DNA from: Trichinella spiralis
Lineage: Eukaryota > Nematoda > Enoplea > Trichinellida > Trichinellidae
NCBI GenBank assembly: GCA_000181795.3
Contig: CM012955.1
Span: forward strand, 9,057,022-9,121,021
Length of the DNA: 64,000 nucleotides
Direction: 5' to 3'
Below the pieces are notes generated by a model, which was not told the origin of the DNA, did no database searches, and saw nothing but the letters and a program-made list of their open reading frames with translations. Below, piece after piece: positions 34,329 through 47,263 of the stretch. Position numbers and translations under genes: made by a program. Position 1 is the first letter of the stretch. Every line of letters begins with the position of its first letter.

Positions 34329-35952
34329 TGTTCAACTTTACAAACTTGCATACAAATGGGGTACACAATTGCAATTACAGTAACACAAAAGATAAATAAG
34401 GTATTATTTTCAAACATTTCTTCATTGTTGCAATGTTTTGCAATATATTGACAGCATATAGCAAAGAATGTAAGTTTTATATTTTTAATGATTTTTATAA
34501 TTTTAATTTAATATTTTCAATCAATATACTGGATAAAAGCAACGTTGTGCACATCTGCAACAGTGGGGTTTGGAATTTTATTGTAATTTTTGTTATTAAA
34601 TGTTTATAAAATTGGCATTACATTGTATTATTTGATGCTAAATTCATTTCCAAGTTTTTTATTGAGTATTTTTAAACTGTATACCATTGGTGAAATGATC
34701 ACGTGCGCAGTGGTTATTGAGTTGAGTTGAATTGAATTGATTAATTTGTAAAATTGCATATTGTACAGGTGAAATGTTTCAAATCCACAATCAGTTTATC
34801 ATTTGAAAGTTTCATTTTCAAATGGAGGGTTGATTTTATTTCCGTTGCGCGAAGATTGCTTGGCGTAGAGAAGTTTGAAATAGTTCACCTATTTTTAATA
34901 AATATTTGCCCCTGAATAATCATTCCAAGTTTACTGTGAAAAGTTATTCTCCGTTTGTTGGTCTGCAGTGGTGTGTATCCGGTGGATATTATGAATTTCA
35001 ATTGTTTGTCTGTCAAAAATTATGTACGTTTGATTCATTTTTCCATTACTTTTGATAATGAAAAACAAAAAACAAAAAAAGCGACTGTGCAGAAAATGCA
35101 ACCGGGTTTATTATGCTAGGATTGTGCTTCTTTGCTCGGTTTGAGTGTTCTGTTTATTACGTTTTGATTTTTTGCACAGGCGTAATGTGAAATAATATTA
35201 GAAAAGAGTTGTATTTTGAAAAATACCAATATCATCATGAGGTATTTTCTATTTTTTTCTGACATTAGCAGTTTGATAATAATAATAATAATATCACGGT
35301 ACAACCTTGTGTCTGTAGTTGATTGAATTGTTCGATTTGGATAAGAATTAACCAAACGATCCAAAGCTTGCACAATGATTAATCGGCTCGTTGGATAGCT
35401 TATAATTATTGGATTTGTATAATTATGTTAAATAGAAATTGTGCAAAAGAGAAAAATGCAATAGCGTATGCTTTTAACAATGTTTAACCAGTACGAAGTT
35501 CACTTGTCACGATTGACTGTTCAATTTTCTTGTTTGCCGTTCTTCTCGTTTAGTATTCATTATTGTTTTACTTGGCATCTTTTTCTATCATCGACAAACA
35601 GTATGCAAATTGGTGAGTTTTCAACGATTTTGTCATCTCGAAGAATATATGAAAAGTCGACTCAGCTGAAAATGCAATGCACATTTTTGGCGTTTATCCG
35701 GTTTGAAAGTTTTGTTTGTTGATTGAGATCTTGTTTCCAACTGTCCTTAAAACCATTGTCTGATTGACCTACCTTATTCAATTGGAAACTTGTTCTTCTA
35801 CGCTCTGCTCCAAAAAGTGCACGCAATTTGAATTTCTTTTCAAGTTTAAATGGCAGAAAAGGTTACCAATAAAACGAGTTCATCTGTATCAGATTGAAGG
35901 TAATTAATTGGAAATTAAACATCTCAGAAATGCATCCATGTAAATTCTTTGT

Positions 35953-35991
<39 letters not shown>

Positions 35992-36662
35992 TCGTCCCCA
36001 CCTGCCCGCTTTGCAATTTCCCTTTCACTTCCCAATTTCACCGTTCAGCCTACAATAACAATCACTTATTACTGTATTGTAAAATAGTACGCTCAGGATG
36101 CTGTTGGCAGTTGTAGAATTATTTTTGAATAAATTTCAATTCATCCGACGTTGGTAAAAGGTTTTTTTCTTCTCATTCTCTCAATAATGTTGAAAGTTGT
36201 TTAATTTTGCTTTGTACAGATTAAAATTGACTTTCCACATGTTATTATCAGCGTTTCAATTTTACAATGTCATCATCATCATCATAAAGCAGTCGTTGTT
36301 GATAAGTTTTATGAAACGGTGAGACGTTGAAAATGCGATAAGATTGCGCTTTGTAGAGAAAATGATGTTTATTGAAACGAGCAATAAAAAGAAAGGCAAA
36401 TTTGCATGCTTTGTGTGTGTGTGTGTGTGTGTGATGTAATGGTTCATCTTTGATTGCGTAGTTGTGATTAGGAATAATCTTGTGTAAATTTTGGCACGCG
36501 AAAAAGCGAAATAAACCAAGTGGGAGATATTTATGTTGTTTATTTTTGTATGTTGGAATTTTGTGAAATTAAATATTTATTTTAGAGTTTAATTTTTCAA
36601 ATTGCATCCGATCCATAGGTGATAACTGCTATTGATGAAAATTGATTTAGTGAAAGTGGAGA
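34329..36662. other. Divergent intergenic region between RBM17 (-) and PKD (+)
   Basis: 2.3 kb with no gene recognised. It should hold both promoters. GT microsatellites lie at 35957-35990 and 36413-36432. Confidence 0.6.
35957..35990. repeat. GT microsatellite
   Basis: Uninterrupted GT dinucleotide run of about 17 units upstream of the PKD gene. Confidence 0.95.
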
Positions 36663-39600
36663 ATGTCAGTGCCGGACAGTGTCCATTTCGCTTTGCAAAT
36701 GGGCCCGCACAGGGAAGTGGTGGCGGTGAATCGTGGAGCTTTGTTTGCCGGCGACGGCTTGTTGGAATTGGCGGGAAATTTTGTGAAAAAGTGCACCGGC
36801 GGTCAAGGTCCATTCGACGACCGTCTGCTGTTGTTTGTCCATAATTACGAGTCGTCGAACGTGCTCCAATTGGTCACTTCGCCGTCGGAGCAGATCGCCG
36901 ACGGTTGTGTGGTCGAGGTGGTGCTGCGCAACCGGGCAGACCGTCCCACTGCCCCTCACGTGCTAGCCGTCCACACCTATTATGCGCCTACGTTCTGCGA
37001 CTACTGTGGTGAAATACTGCTCGGCTTGGTTCGTCAGGGTCTGAAGTGTGGTCGCTGTTTGCTCACGTTTCACAAAAACTGCGCCCTGGCGCCGATGAAC
37101 AACTGCGGCGCCGAACAGGCAGGCGCCGACCCCGCCTCGTTTGGCCTGCCCCACACGTTCATGGTTCACACGTACAAAAAGCCCACCGTCTGCAAGCATT
37201 GCAACAACTTGCTGGTCGGTCTGGTGCGTCAGGGCTTGCAGTGCCGCGATTGTCGGGTCAATGTGCACAAAAAGTGCGCCACCAGTTTGGCACTGGACTG
37301 TCGTGCGTTGACCAACTGCGAATCGGGCACGTCGTCTTTTGGGGAAAACGTTTCCACCGAACTTGACGATCACAATCGTGTCCCACTGTTGCCGGATGTC
37401 CATTTGGACGGTGTCGAAGAGATCACGTAATCAGTTGTTTGTTCGCTTTTTTTTATTTAATTCAATTTTTTTATTCAATTCTTCCTTTATTCTCTCCCAA
37501 GACCTGGAGAATTGATTCAGTTGGCTCGCATACCCGGTCCTGCCACCGTACGTCAGAGTCGTCCACGCGCGTTGCCCGTTCTCTTGGAAGGCTGGTTGCT
37601 GCATTTCACCAATCACAGTTCGACCAGAAGGCGCCACTATTGGGTTATGGACGCGTCCGGCATTTGCATGCAGCACGGCTCCCAGGGCCTATCCAAGCCG
37701 TACAAGTTCATCCCGTTCGGCGATATTCTCGGCGTTCGACCGTACGTTGGTCCGCCTTTGGATCCCGACGGACCGCCGCATTGTTTCGAAATTCTCACCG
37801 CCAGAACTATTTTCTACATCGGTAATAGTATTATGTGATTATTCAGCAAACAAAAAAGAAGAAGAAAAGTATAAATTTCAAAATCGTCAATTGAAATTTT
37901 AGGTGAAAATTTGGATTGGTATTTGAAGCCGGGAACGTCGAGACCGCCGATACCGAGACGTGAATCCGGCCTGGGTGTGGCGCCTGCCCAGCGTTGGTTT
38001 TCGGCCATACACGACGCCCTGTTGCCACCCGGCCAATTTGGCAGACCACCATCCAGGGAAATTATTGCTTCGTCAGTTGAAAATTTGGAAGAAATGAAAC
38101 GCAGCCAACGCGTCGCTTTGGAATTTAGCAGCTTATTTCAAATCAATCAACAAGAAGAGCTCGGCTCCGGCCAATTCGGTACAGTTTTTGGTGGAGTACA
38201 TCGCAGGTGAGTTGTAATTTTCAAAAATTAATTTCTCCGGTTATTATTTCGATTTATTTACTTTTTGATGAATAATTTTCTTTCTTTCAACTGATAAACT
38301 CAATTTCTTGCTCATGACAGCTGTATATTCTGCGAGCTGTTCAAGCGGTTTGATTTAGCACCTCTTATCTCTGCTTTTACTGAAATTGATGTTCAATTCG
38401 TCGAACCGACTAACACTGTGTAAACATTGTTTGCTATGATTGCAAACAGAAGAAGAAGCAGATCTTTACTTTTTCATCTTCAATTTCTTGTATAAATTTC
38501 TTCAAGATAAAATACAAACACGAACAAATTAATTTCAGCTGAAAAAACATATTTCATACAATTGTTTTCTCTTTTAAGCATCGATTGATGCATTGTAAAT
38601 TTATGGACTTTCTTTATTAGTTTGAAATTTCACGAAATAGACTTCTTTTTATTAACATTTTAACGTTAATTTGTCTTTGTGAAGCGACTGATATTTGCTG
38701 GATAATTTGTTGTTTTGATCGATACTTTATTTGCCGCGTATCTCTCTTTGCTATTTCTACTTTCTTTCCAACTGCAGAGCTTGTTTTATTCAATTTCAAT
38801 CTGTTATTCCATGTTAGATGTCTAATATTTGAAAAAGAAATAATTTAATCTTTTTAAAGTTTAAATTGCTTTCAAGTGAACAATTAAAACAAAAAATACA
38901 ACTACACAGAAGAACAAATATGTATCAACCAACACCCACCCAAACATACACATAACCGTATTAATCGATGTATATCAGCTTTATTATTATTATTATTTCA
39001 TATTGTAATTTAGCAGTGGACGTCGCGTTGCTGTGAAAGTGATTATGAAGAGTCGATTTGGTCGCAAACAGAAAGAACAACTCCGTTCCGAGGTCTGCAT
39101 TTTGCAAATTATCAAATATCCAGGAATAATAACGCTGGAAGCCATGTTCGAAACACGCGATCGTGTTTTTGTCGTCATGGAGAAAATGCAAGGCGACATG
39201 TTGGAAATGATTCTGAGCAGTCGACTGGGACGTCTTTCGGAACGTGTGACTAAATATTTGATCGTGCAGATTGTCAAAGCGTTGCAATATTTGCATTCGC
39301 AAGACATTGCCCATTGTGATTTGAAGCCGGAAAATGTGCTGCTCAACTCGGTTGAGACGGATTTCCCACAAACCAAACTTTGCGACTTTGGCTATGCACG
39401 CATCATTGACGAGAACACGTTTCGAAAAACTGTCGTTGGTACTCCTGCATACCTTGCTCCGGAAGTTCTACAAAAGAAAGGTTCTCATGTGAAAACTGCA
39501 AAATAACACTCGATAAAACTTCTAATATTATCAATTGTAAGGTTATAACAAGCGTTTGGACATGTGGTCGTTGGGCGTGGTCATTTATGTCACTTTGAGC

Positions 39601-40046
39601 GGCACTTTTCCATTCAACGAAGGCGAAGACATTGCTGAACAGATACAGAATGCGGATTTCATGTATCCGAGTAATCCGTGGCGTGAAATATCTGCCGATG
39701 CTGTAGACCTCATTAGCAAATTGTTAAATGTGAACGTGAGTTGTGGTGACAGTTGAAATGCCTCTCACTTTTGCTTGTTTCTTGTTACTTTATGTTATTC
39801 ATTTATTGTAATGCAGTTTTATTATGTAGGAATTTTTTTCTTTTTTTTTCTTATCAGCACACTTTCATTCATCTCAATAGTTAAAATGTTCTTATTGAAC
39901 AGATTGAAGAACGGCTAACAATTGATCAATGCCTTGCACATCCTTGGTTGCAAGATCAACAGTTGTATCAAGATTTGCAAGCATTGGAACGATCACTTGG
40001 AATTTCCTACTTGACAACATCGATGAATACAACAACACTGAATGCG

Positions 40047-40077
<31 letters not shown>

Positions 40078-40103
40078 TTGATCCTCAGCTTATACATTTT
40101 TGA
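36663..40103 (+). CDS. dkf-1: Protein kinase D (DAG-activated Ser/Thr kinase)
   Basis: Six exons: 36663-37426, 37502-37821, 37903-38206, 39014-39480, 39542-39735, 39903-40103; 749 aa. PKD responds to diacylglycerol and PKC and acts at the plasma membrane and trans-Golgi. Domains: N-terminal ubiquitin-like dimerisation region 1-90, C1a about 99-148 and C1b about 163-212 (both with full HxxxC...C zinc pattern and GLVRQGL), PH about 280-375 ([16 protein letters not shown]), kinase about 445-700 ([34 protein letters not shown]). The activation loop reads TFRKT where vertebrate PKD has SFRRS, so both phospho-sites are Thr. The C1a-C1b linker is about 14 residues, much shorter than in vertebrate PKD1. 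The tail carries ten Asn (AAC repeat) and no PDZ-binding end. dkf-1 rather than dkf-2 is a guess from length. A TTTAG acceptor lies 12 bases before the ATG. Confidence 0.95.
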
Positions 40104-43100
40104 TTTATAAAACATCCATCCACGCATTCTATCTGCGATATTTTCAGAATTGATCATCGTAAAAATTTGATTCGTAAAAAATATTAAATTTTTACTTTCA
40201 GAATACATACAGCTTGTTCAGCTTTTGGTGATTGCATTGCTCGAACAGCTTTGATTTGCCACATTCTATTCCAATTCTATTTAGCCCTTTAACGCAGATC
40301 CGTTTGTTGTAAGCGTTGATCGCTTGATTGCGACTTTGCATCCGGTATTTTGGCACATCTTTCTGCATCTTTATTTTATCCGCCTGAGTTCTTATTATTA
40401 TTTATCATTATTTTCTTCTCTTCCCTGCTTTACCTGTGTGCAGTGAACGGTGGTGATTGAACAGGGTTTTGGGAAATGTTGATTGCTTGATTGTTGCTGC
40501 TTCACTTTTACAAGTCCATTTCTTGTATTTCAATAAATATTTTAAAAAATGGAAAAACATGTTAATATTGTCTGTTTAAGAGTATAAAAAATTAACGCAA
40601 AAATTTTACATTCTAAAATTGAGATAAAATTCAAGGAACAATATATTAGGCGTTATTGATGTACTCAAATAAAATCGTCACAACACCAGCTGAGACAAAT
40701 GATTCGTCGAAAACAAAATTAATACGAGATATTAAATTAAGAACTAAGTCAAAAATATGAAATATTCGAATATTTAGTATCGCGAGTCCCGATTGCAGAC
40801 AGTTTGAATAATATGAAAATCAAGTAATATTATATCAAAGCTAACGTTACGCGGCCACAAAAAGTTGTCTATCAAGAAATATCTTCTAAATAAAATAAAC
40901 ATATAATAATTTAATTGAGAAATGCAACTTAATTAAAATAAAATAAAATATGATTAACATTCAAGTTTTTTTAAGCACATTAAATAACAGTTTTAATTTT
41001 GTTTCTTATTTAGTTTAAGTATTTGCAGCAGTTTAACAGAAAGTATTTAAAAAATAATTAAAAATCTTATTTCATTGAAAAACAAATTAATTTTACATCT
41101 ATAAAATGTTGAAAAGTGGTTTTGTATGAAATATACTTTTAAGAACTTGTTTCAGTTTTTCCATTTTTAAACACAACAAAACTACAGTATGCTATAGTCA
41201 ATCTTTTTTTATTTAATGTCACGGTGTATCAATTGAAATTTTTTAACCCAATTGAAAATTTTACGACATTAAATAATTTTTTTAATTGATACAATAAAAT
41301 TTTATGCAGAATACGATTTTCACTTTGTACACACGGGAATAAAAGATTTCTTTTATCACTGAATTAGTAATTGAAATATGTCATGTTTTACAATGTGATT
41401 TCGATCATATAATAGACTTTAGTTATTCGAAGTGATTATAATATGTAAATTATGTTTACCAAATGTCTGGTTTTGAACTATTTAAGCAACGAATTTGATC
41501 TTGTGTTTCTTTACTGTAGTACTGTCATTACCTGGCCTGTTATTATTTTTGAATATGAGGAGTCGTGTACATGTAGCATACGGTAAGGTTTGTGTTTTGA
41601 AGAAGGTGCGCATAGTTTTCACTGACATTTGCACATTGAAATGAATTTTTAAATAAATTTGTTTGATGCATCAGTTTTGAATTTACACAATAAATATGGA
41701 TTGAGAGCTTTGAAGTGTTATTTTGAAAACGAATATGCAATAGAAAACATTTTCTGCTGCTCACTGTTAACCTTGAAGCACTAATTAAAAAAATGAATTC
41801 CAATTGAATAGAATTGTAAGTTTAACATATTGTATGTCATCTGCAATGTTGCATTCAACGCATGCTTAGCGTATGTTCATGATTTATGATTGCACTGGCA
41901 AAACCAAAACTGCTGCTAACGTTTGACATCAACTTTAAATAGCAAAACTAACCAAAGCGAAATACAGTTTTTTGTTTATTTCTGCCTTTGACACTGCATA
42001 ATTTAATTGATTTATGTTGAAATTAATCGTTTTGATAGTGTTCTGCATGAAATGGCTATATGCTGCAAGAATGAGGCGACGTTAGTTGGTTTCATTTTAA
42101 TTTCCTTATACAGAAATCTTTCAATTTTTCTCTTATTGTGATCACTGATGTCCTAATTTGAAATATCTTTCTGATATCGATGCCGAAATGTTAGTTTTGT
42201 CATTGTTTTAATTACGATAAAAAAATCAAATAGTGTAATATGCTTTGCGATTAGCAGTTCTCATATCGATTTGCAAAGTATTTAGTTCATTTTAACCGGC
42301 TTTGTTAATTTATTCTTTTAATGTTGTGATTGATTGCTTCGTTTCGGAAACAACAACATTATTTATTTAATTGCATTTTCTAGTATAGATTTTTTGCGCT
42401 GTTCACTTTGGCCATGAATTGTTGTTAAACATTGGCTTGGTTTGGTGGACAGACAGGCAGACAGTACGTTCGTGATCACCTTTGTTAAAGCTAATGGGTA
42501 ATAAACAAAACAATGCATTTGTCTATTTGAACAATAATAGCAGCTTTTTTGCCCGATAGTTGAATCTGATTTGCAGTGAAATTTTCTCTTTGCCATTGCA
42601 ATATCTTGTTTTCAGTTGGTATTCAATTTTTTGATGGTTTTATTTTTTTTCATATGGCACAGTTATTTCCTGTATAATACGTGGAATGTTTGTTTTGGAT
42701 GCGGCAAGCTGAAGTGTGTGTATTTGTGCAATCTTTCATTGTTCACTTTATTTTTTGACTGCTTGTAAATGACAATTAATTATTGTTAGTTTGATTATAT
42801 TTTTTTAAATTTTATGTTAATTTTTGCGGTTATGTGGTTTATTAATTTACGCGTGATATGTTCAGTTAGGCTTTTGTTGAGCTGAGTATAAAGCAAGCTT
42901 GCAGTGTTGTTCTCGTTTGCGGTGCAATTGATACGGTCGACCGTGTCATTGACTTCAGCTGATTGTATCTTAGTTGGCAAATATTAGATTTTCACCAAAC
43001 ACGGATGGTTTGTGTTAGACGGGATTGTTGTGTCAGAATTACTTTCGGAAGCAAGTAGCTCTCGTTTAAATTATGTTAACTAGCAGTTTTGAAGGTGTAA

Positions 43101-43736
43101 CAAGTTTCCGTCCGGTTTACAAAAGCAAACAAGTTGCAATTGAATGCAGCAAGCAACCTGTTGAATAAAACGGACTTTTTCGTTTGTGGAAATGATTTTT
43201 GAAAGCTTAAATTTTACTGTAATTTTTTTTGAAATGTAGATTACGTATGCATGTTTGTAATTTGAAAAGATTTCCTGTTGAAAATGTTGAATTTGACTTT
43301 TTTTTTACGACTTTTGCTAAGCATCGACGTCGTCCAATCAGAAATATATTCCAAGCGAAGCAGCTTCATTGGCATTGTGTTATTTTGGTCGTGTTTGCGC
43401 TGACGTTCATTATTTCGCATTCTTTTCTACGAGAACATGACAGTTGTGCTTTTTTTTCTTTCTTCCTTACAATTTATTATTGTAGTTTTTTACTTTTGCA
43501 ACGGTGTTATTCACCAAAATCAACTTTGCATTGGTTGTGTTTAGCATGGCAAAAGAATTGTTCTGTTTGTTAGCATTCTTCAGATGACCTTTCGTGCAAG
43601 GTATTCGAACAATTCTCGTTGAATTTCGTTTGAAAGTGTTGATTCGTTTTGCTCGTATATACGGTTTTGATTGCAAATTACAAAGATTTTGTTTAAGGCT
43701 GGTCTTTTCAACTTCATTTTCAAGCATCTTGATCAC
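40104..43736. other. PKD 3' UTR and 3.6 kb gene-poor spacer
   Basis: After the PKD 3' UTR no conserved coding motif was found up to the OTU gene. The open frames here are short and AT-driven. Undetected 5' exons of the OTU gene could lie in its right end. Confidence 0.5.
40532..40537 (+). terminator. Polyadenylation signal of the PKD gene
   Basis: AATAAA about 430 bases after the PKD stop, the first such signal downstream. Confidence 0.5.
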
Positions 43737-46354
43737 ATGCGCTGTTGGCCAAACTGTGACACAAGCAGTTACACTATATTCAATCAAAGTACAGGTGTGT
43801 TTGTTTGGATATATTTATTTTCTTAATGTAATTTTGTATTTGAATGTTTATTTATTTATTTGTTTTGTTTTATCATATAAATTTTAGATAATTCAGTATT
43901 GCATGCTGCTAATTCCGCATGCAGAACAGTCGACTGCCCGAAAGAGCAAGTGGAAAGTGAAGGTCAAATGGTGGCCAACGGCCAGTCGAATAATGCATTT
44001 CGAACTCTTGGACATGTGGAAACGCCCAGTTACACGTTCACTTTGCCCGATTTGTCCGTTTTTCCAGACGATTTTCGCAACTATTTGGAAAAAGATCTAA
44101 TCGAAACATCATCCTTAAAATCACTCGAAAGTTCCGGTATTGAATTTTTTATTTTTACACTGCAGTTTGCTGATTGGAATCTTATTTTGAACAAAAGAGA
44201 CAGCTTTGGGATGAATTAATTTATTAATTTATTTATTTGAATAGGACATTTGAATTGGTGGGCTGCAGAAGGCGAGTGTCAAAAACTCTGGCCATTGGCA
44301 ACCAATGGTGATGGTAATTGTTTGCTTCATGCTGCATCGCTGGGTACATTTCCGAAAGCTGCATATTTTTTATTAATTATCTAATTTATTTCAATTAGGA
44401 ATGTGGGGTTTTCATGATCGTTTTTTGATGCTTCGCAAAGCGTTGCATTTGTTGCTAACTCGGGGTAGTCGTCGTCATGCGTTGCGACGACGTTGGCGTT
44501 GGCAGCAGACTATTGAAAATCGACAGGTTAATTCTTTTTCTTTTGTCTATTATGCAATATTTACTGTTTTTTTTTGGTTATTATCAATTTTTGCTATTTA
44601 GTCTGGTTTGGTATTCTCTGAAGAGGAATGGTGCCGAGAGTGGGATTTGATTGTTCAAATTGCATCGCCAATGGCGAGAACAAAGAAAACCTTGCCTAAT
44701 CGTTATGAAAACGATGAAAAGTAATTAATTAATTGTTTATTTTATTTTATTTTATTTAAATGTGCCTTTCTTGACTAGAATGAATTCATATGACATTTAT
44801 GAAAGTTTGGAATCAATACATGTATTTGCCTTGGCTCATGTGCTCAAGCGACCAATTGTTATAGTTTCGGATACTGTTTTGAGAGATATTTCTGGAGAAG
44901 CTTTATCTCCAATTATGTTTGGTGGTATTTACTTGCCTCTTGAATGTAGTCCATCTGAATGTCACCGGTAAATTTAAGGAACATACCAATTCGAATAATT
45001 ATTGTGAATTTTGTTTGTTATTAATTAGTTCACCGCTGGTTTTATGCTTTGATACTGCCCATTTTTCTGCGTTAGTTGCTATGCAAAAGAAGAATCCTGA
45101 TAAAGATATTCCAGGTTTGTTAAGTGAAATGCATCACCGTTGTAGTTTTCGAAAAAAAAGACAGAATGTGTTTTATTTGAATTGGATTTTGCTTTTTTAG
45201 CCATCATTCCGATAACTTATCCAGATCGAACGTTGCTTCCTTTGCATTTTGCCAGCGATCCGGGACCAGACTTTACATGGTGGAAAGATCATGCGGATGT
45301 GAAAATAGCAAAATCAGCCGAGTTGACCAGTGACAGTCAACTGCAACTGATCACACGCTATATGGACGTGGTCAAGGTACCGGTGAAACGGCGCCGATCG
45401 ACCGGCCTGGTCGAGCCAGGATTGGATTGCGCAAGAAAGAAGTGTTGGCCGAGATCTGTGGTTGGTAATGTATTGCTGGATGGTTCCAAGGAGAAGCTTT
45501 GCAAGCTGCGTCAGCGTTTCAAACGTCGTCGCACACGCGAATTTTTGTTGGGCGCAGCAAGTGGGCTGGTGAATGCGGATCCGTCGACTGCACTGTTGTT
45601 GTCCACAGACGAGGTGCGCAAAGCGGAAACGATTTTCGGCGCCCAAATCGGCACATCGGCCCATCACCAACTGATGGACGAGATGATCAACAGCTACTTG
45701 AAAACGGCAAAATTGCGTTTCGAGCAGCAACGAGATGGAAGGCCAACCAGCCGACGGGAGCGATTCAGCGGTGATCTGAGCAATGGTCGTTTCACGTTCT
45801 CTTGCATCAATGGTGCTTGTAGTCAGCCTGCATCTCATGAGACCAACTTTCTCTGCAGGCAGTGCTTTGAGATGCAAACGCAGATATTGGAAAGTTTCAC
45901 CGCTGCCGCAGCAGCCGCTGCTCACCAGGACCATTCCGATTCAAACAGTGCTTCTAACAATGAATCATCGTCATCGGCGGACCAACTCCAGCCCAACAGC
46001 TGTCGAATAGCAACAAATTCCAAATTTTACATTGATCTGTCCACGTCCAGTACTGCATCGTGTCCGAGCGGCGGTTCGTCGTCACCGACTGCTTGTAGCG
46101 AAGCGTCGAGCGTGCTTCCAGCAGCTCCACAGTCTCGTTTGACTGTTTTGCATTTCGATCCGAAGCCACCGTTGGATCGACGTTCCTCAGCTGAACTGAA
46201 ATACAAAGTGACAAGGCATGTGGACTCGAATGGAGTGACGCGTTACAGGGTTTCTGAATTTGGCGAACAACTGTTCTGTAACAACCGCTTCTGCTCACGA
46301 TTCTGTGCTGGTCATACGCAACCATGCGGTTTTTGCACAATTACACGCATGTAG
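43737..46354 (+). CDS. OTUD7: OTU deubiquitinase, Cezanne/OTUD7 type, with A20-like zinc fingers
   Basis: Cezanne-type OTU enzymes cleave Lys11-linked ubiquitin chains. Exons: 43737-43794 (tentative), 43888-44136, 44245-44343, 44399-44526, 44602-44720, 44779-44967, 45029-45114, 45201-46354; 693 aa with the tentative first exon. Seen: [22 protein letters not shown] (family block), catalytic loop [15 protein letters not shown] with Cys about residue 126, [23 protein letters not shown], and the catalytic His in AHFSALV (about 297). The 1.15 kb last exon is GC-richer and encodes a Ser/Ala-rich tail with an A20-like finger (C-x4-C-x11-C-x2-C around FLCRQC, about residue 510) and a second degenerate one at the very end (CNNRFC...CGFC). 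The N-terminal UBA of human OTUD7 is not seen. The start is uncertain; the tentative exon fits only by phase and splice sites. Confidence 0.9.
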
Positions 46355-47263
46355 CAATCCACATTACCGCTGCGCTGCTTGCCTGCGTCAATATATTTAT
46401 CTATCTCCTTCTGAGGCAGGTACGTTTATTTCACATTTTATTTATAACTTTCTGAATCTTATTTTATAAATTATGTCATCATTTTTTTCTGCATCAATGA
46501 AAAAAAATGATCGCTATTCTCACGATTAGCGACATGCTCATCTTGCGTTATTCCATCAAAATCACAATTCATCAGTGTATGCATTTTCTTCAGCTTATTG
46601 CCAATTGTAGTGTAAAATATGATTTTTAGAATTGTGAACCTTTTTGGGGAAAAAATTAATTAAATATTAATTAATGGAAGTGTTGAAAAGGTTTACTTTT
46701 GTACGACTAAGATTTTCACCACTTTCTCAACATCACAGACCAATGTCTAACAGACATTTATCGCGCAGTTTTGGAAATCAATTAATCTTTTATTATAATG
46801 ATTGAAAAATTCTCTCTTGTTCAATAGGAATTTTATTCAAAAAACTAGCATCCATAGATGTTTTTTATTCTTATCCATCATAAAACTATTAATACGAGGT
46901 AAAACGAAATGTTTGTTTTAAATAGTTCTTCGTATTCAATCCAACGTTTGCAAGATTATCACAACTCTAGTTAGGAGTAGGTATTTTCGTCACTTCCCGA
47001 CATCCTAGAATAACAATCGTTCATTATTATTACTATCGCTGGTGAAAATGAAAAAATAAATTTGTTTATCACGAATAATTATCGTGGAATAAAATTATTC
47101 GGTGAAAATTGTGAATATTTGCATTACCTTGTTAATGAGAGAAATAGTTGTTCGACATTCGAGAACTTGTTGCGCGTCCTGAACCTGTAAATAATAGTAC
47201 TTTAAAATAATGCTGTGACACGTATAAATTTCAGAGCATTTTTTTGAACAGAAAATGTTGAAA
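46355..47263. other. Convergent intergenic region, OTU gene versus zinc-finger gene
   Basis: About 0.9 kb AT-rich sequence between two facing stop codons. I see nothing else in it. Confidence 0.6.

Noticed and set aside
36963-37403. 146-codon minus-strand frame opposite the PKD C1 domains
   Set aside because: Antisense shadow of GC-rich coding sequence; the plus strand has clear C1 zinc domains.
45314-45934. 206-codon minus-strand frame opposite the OTU last exon
   Set aside because: Shadow frame; no family motif, and the plus strand is in frame with the OTU protein.
46260-46469. Extra zinc-finger-like reading ([15 protein letters not shown]) overlapping the OTU stop in another frame
   Set aside because: Needs a frameshift or an implausibly small intron; kept out of the model.
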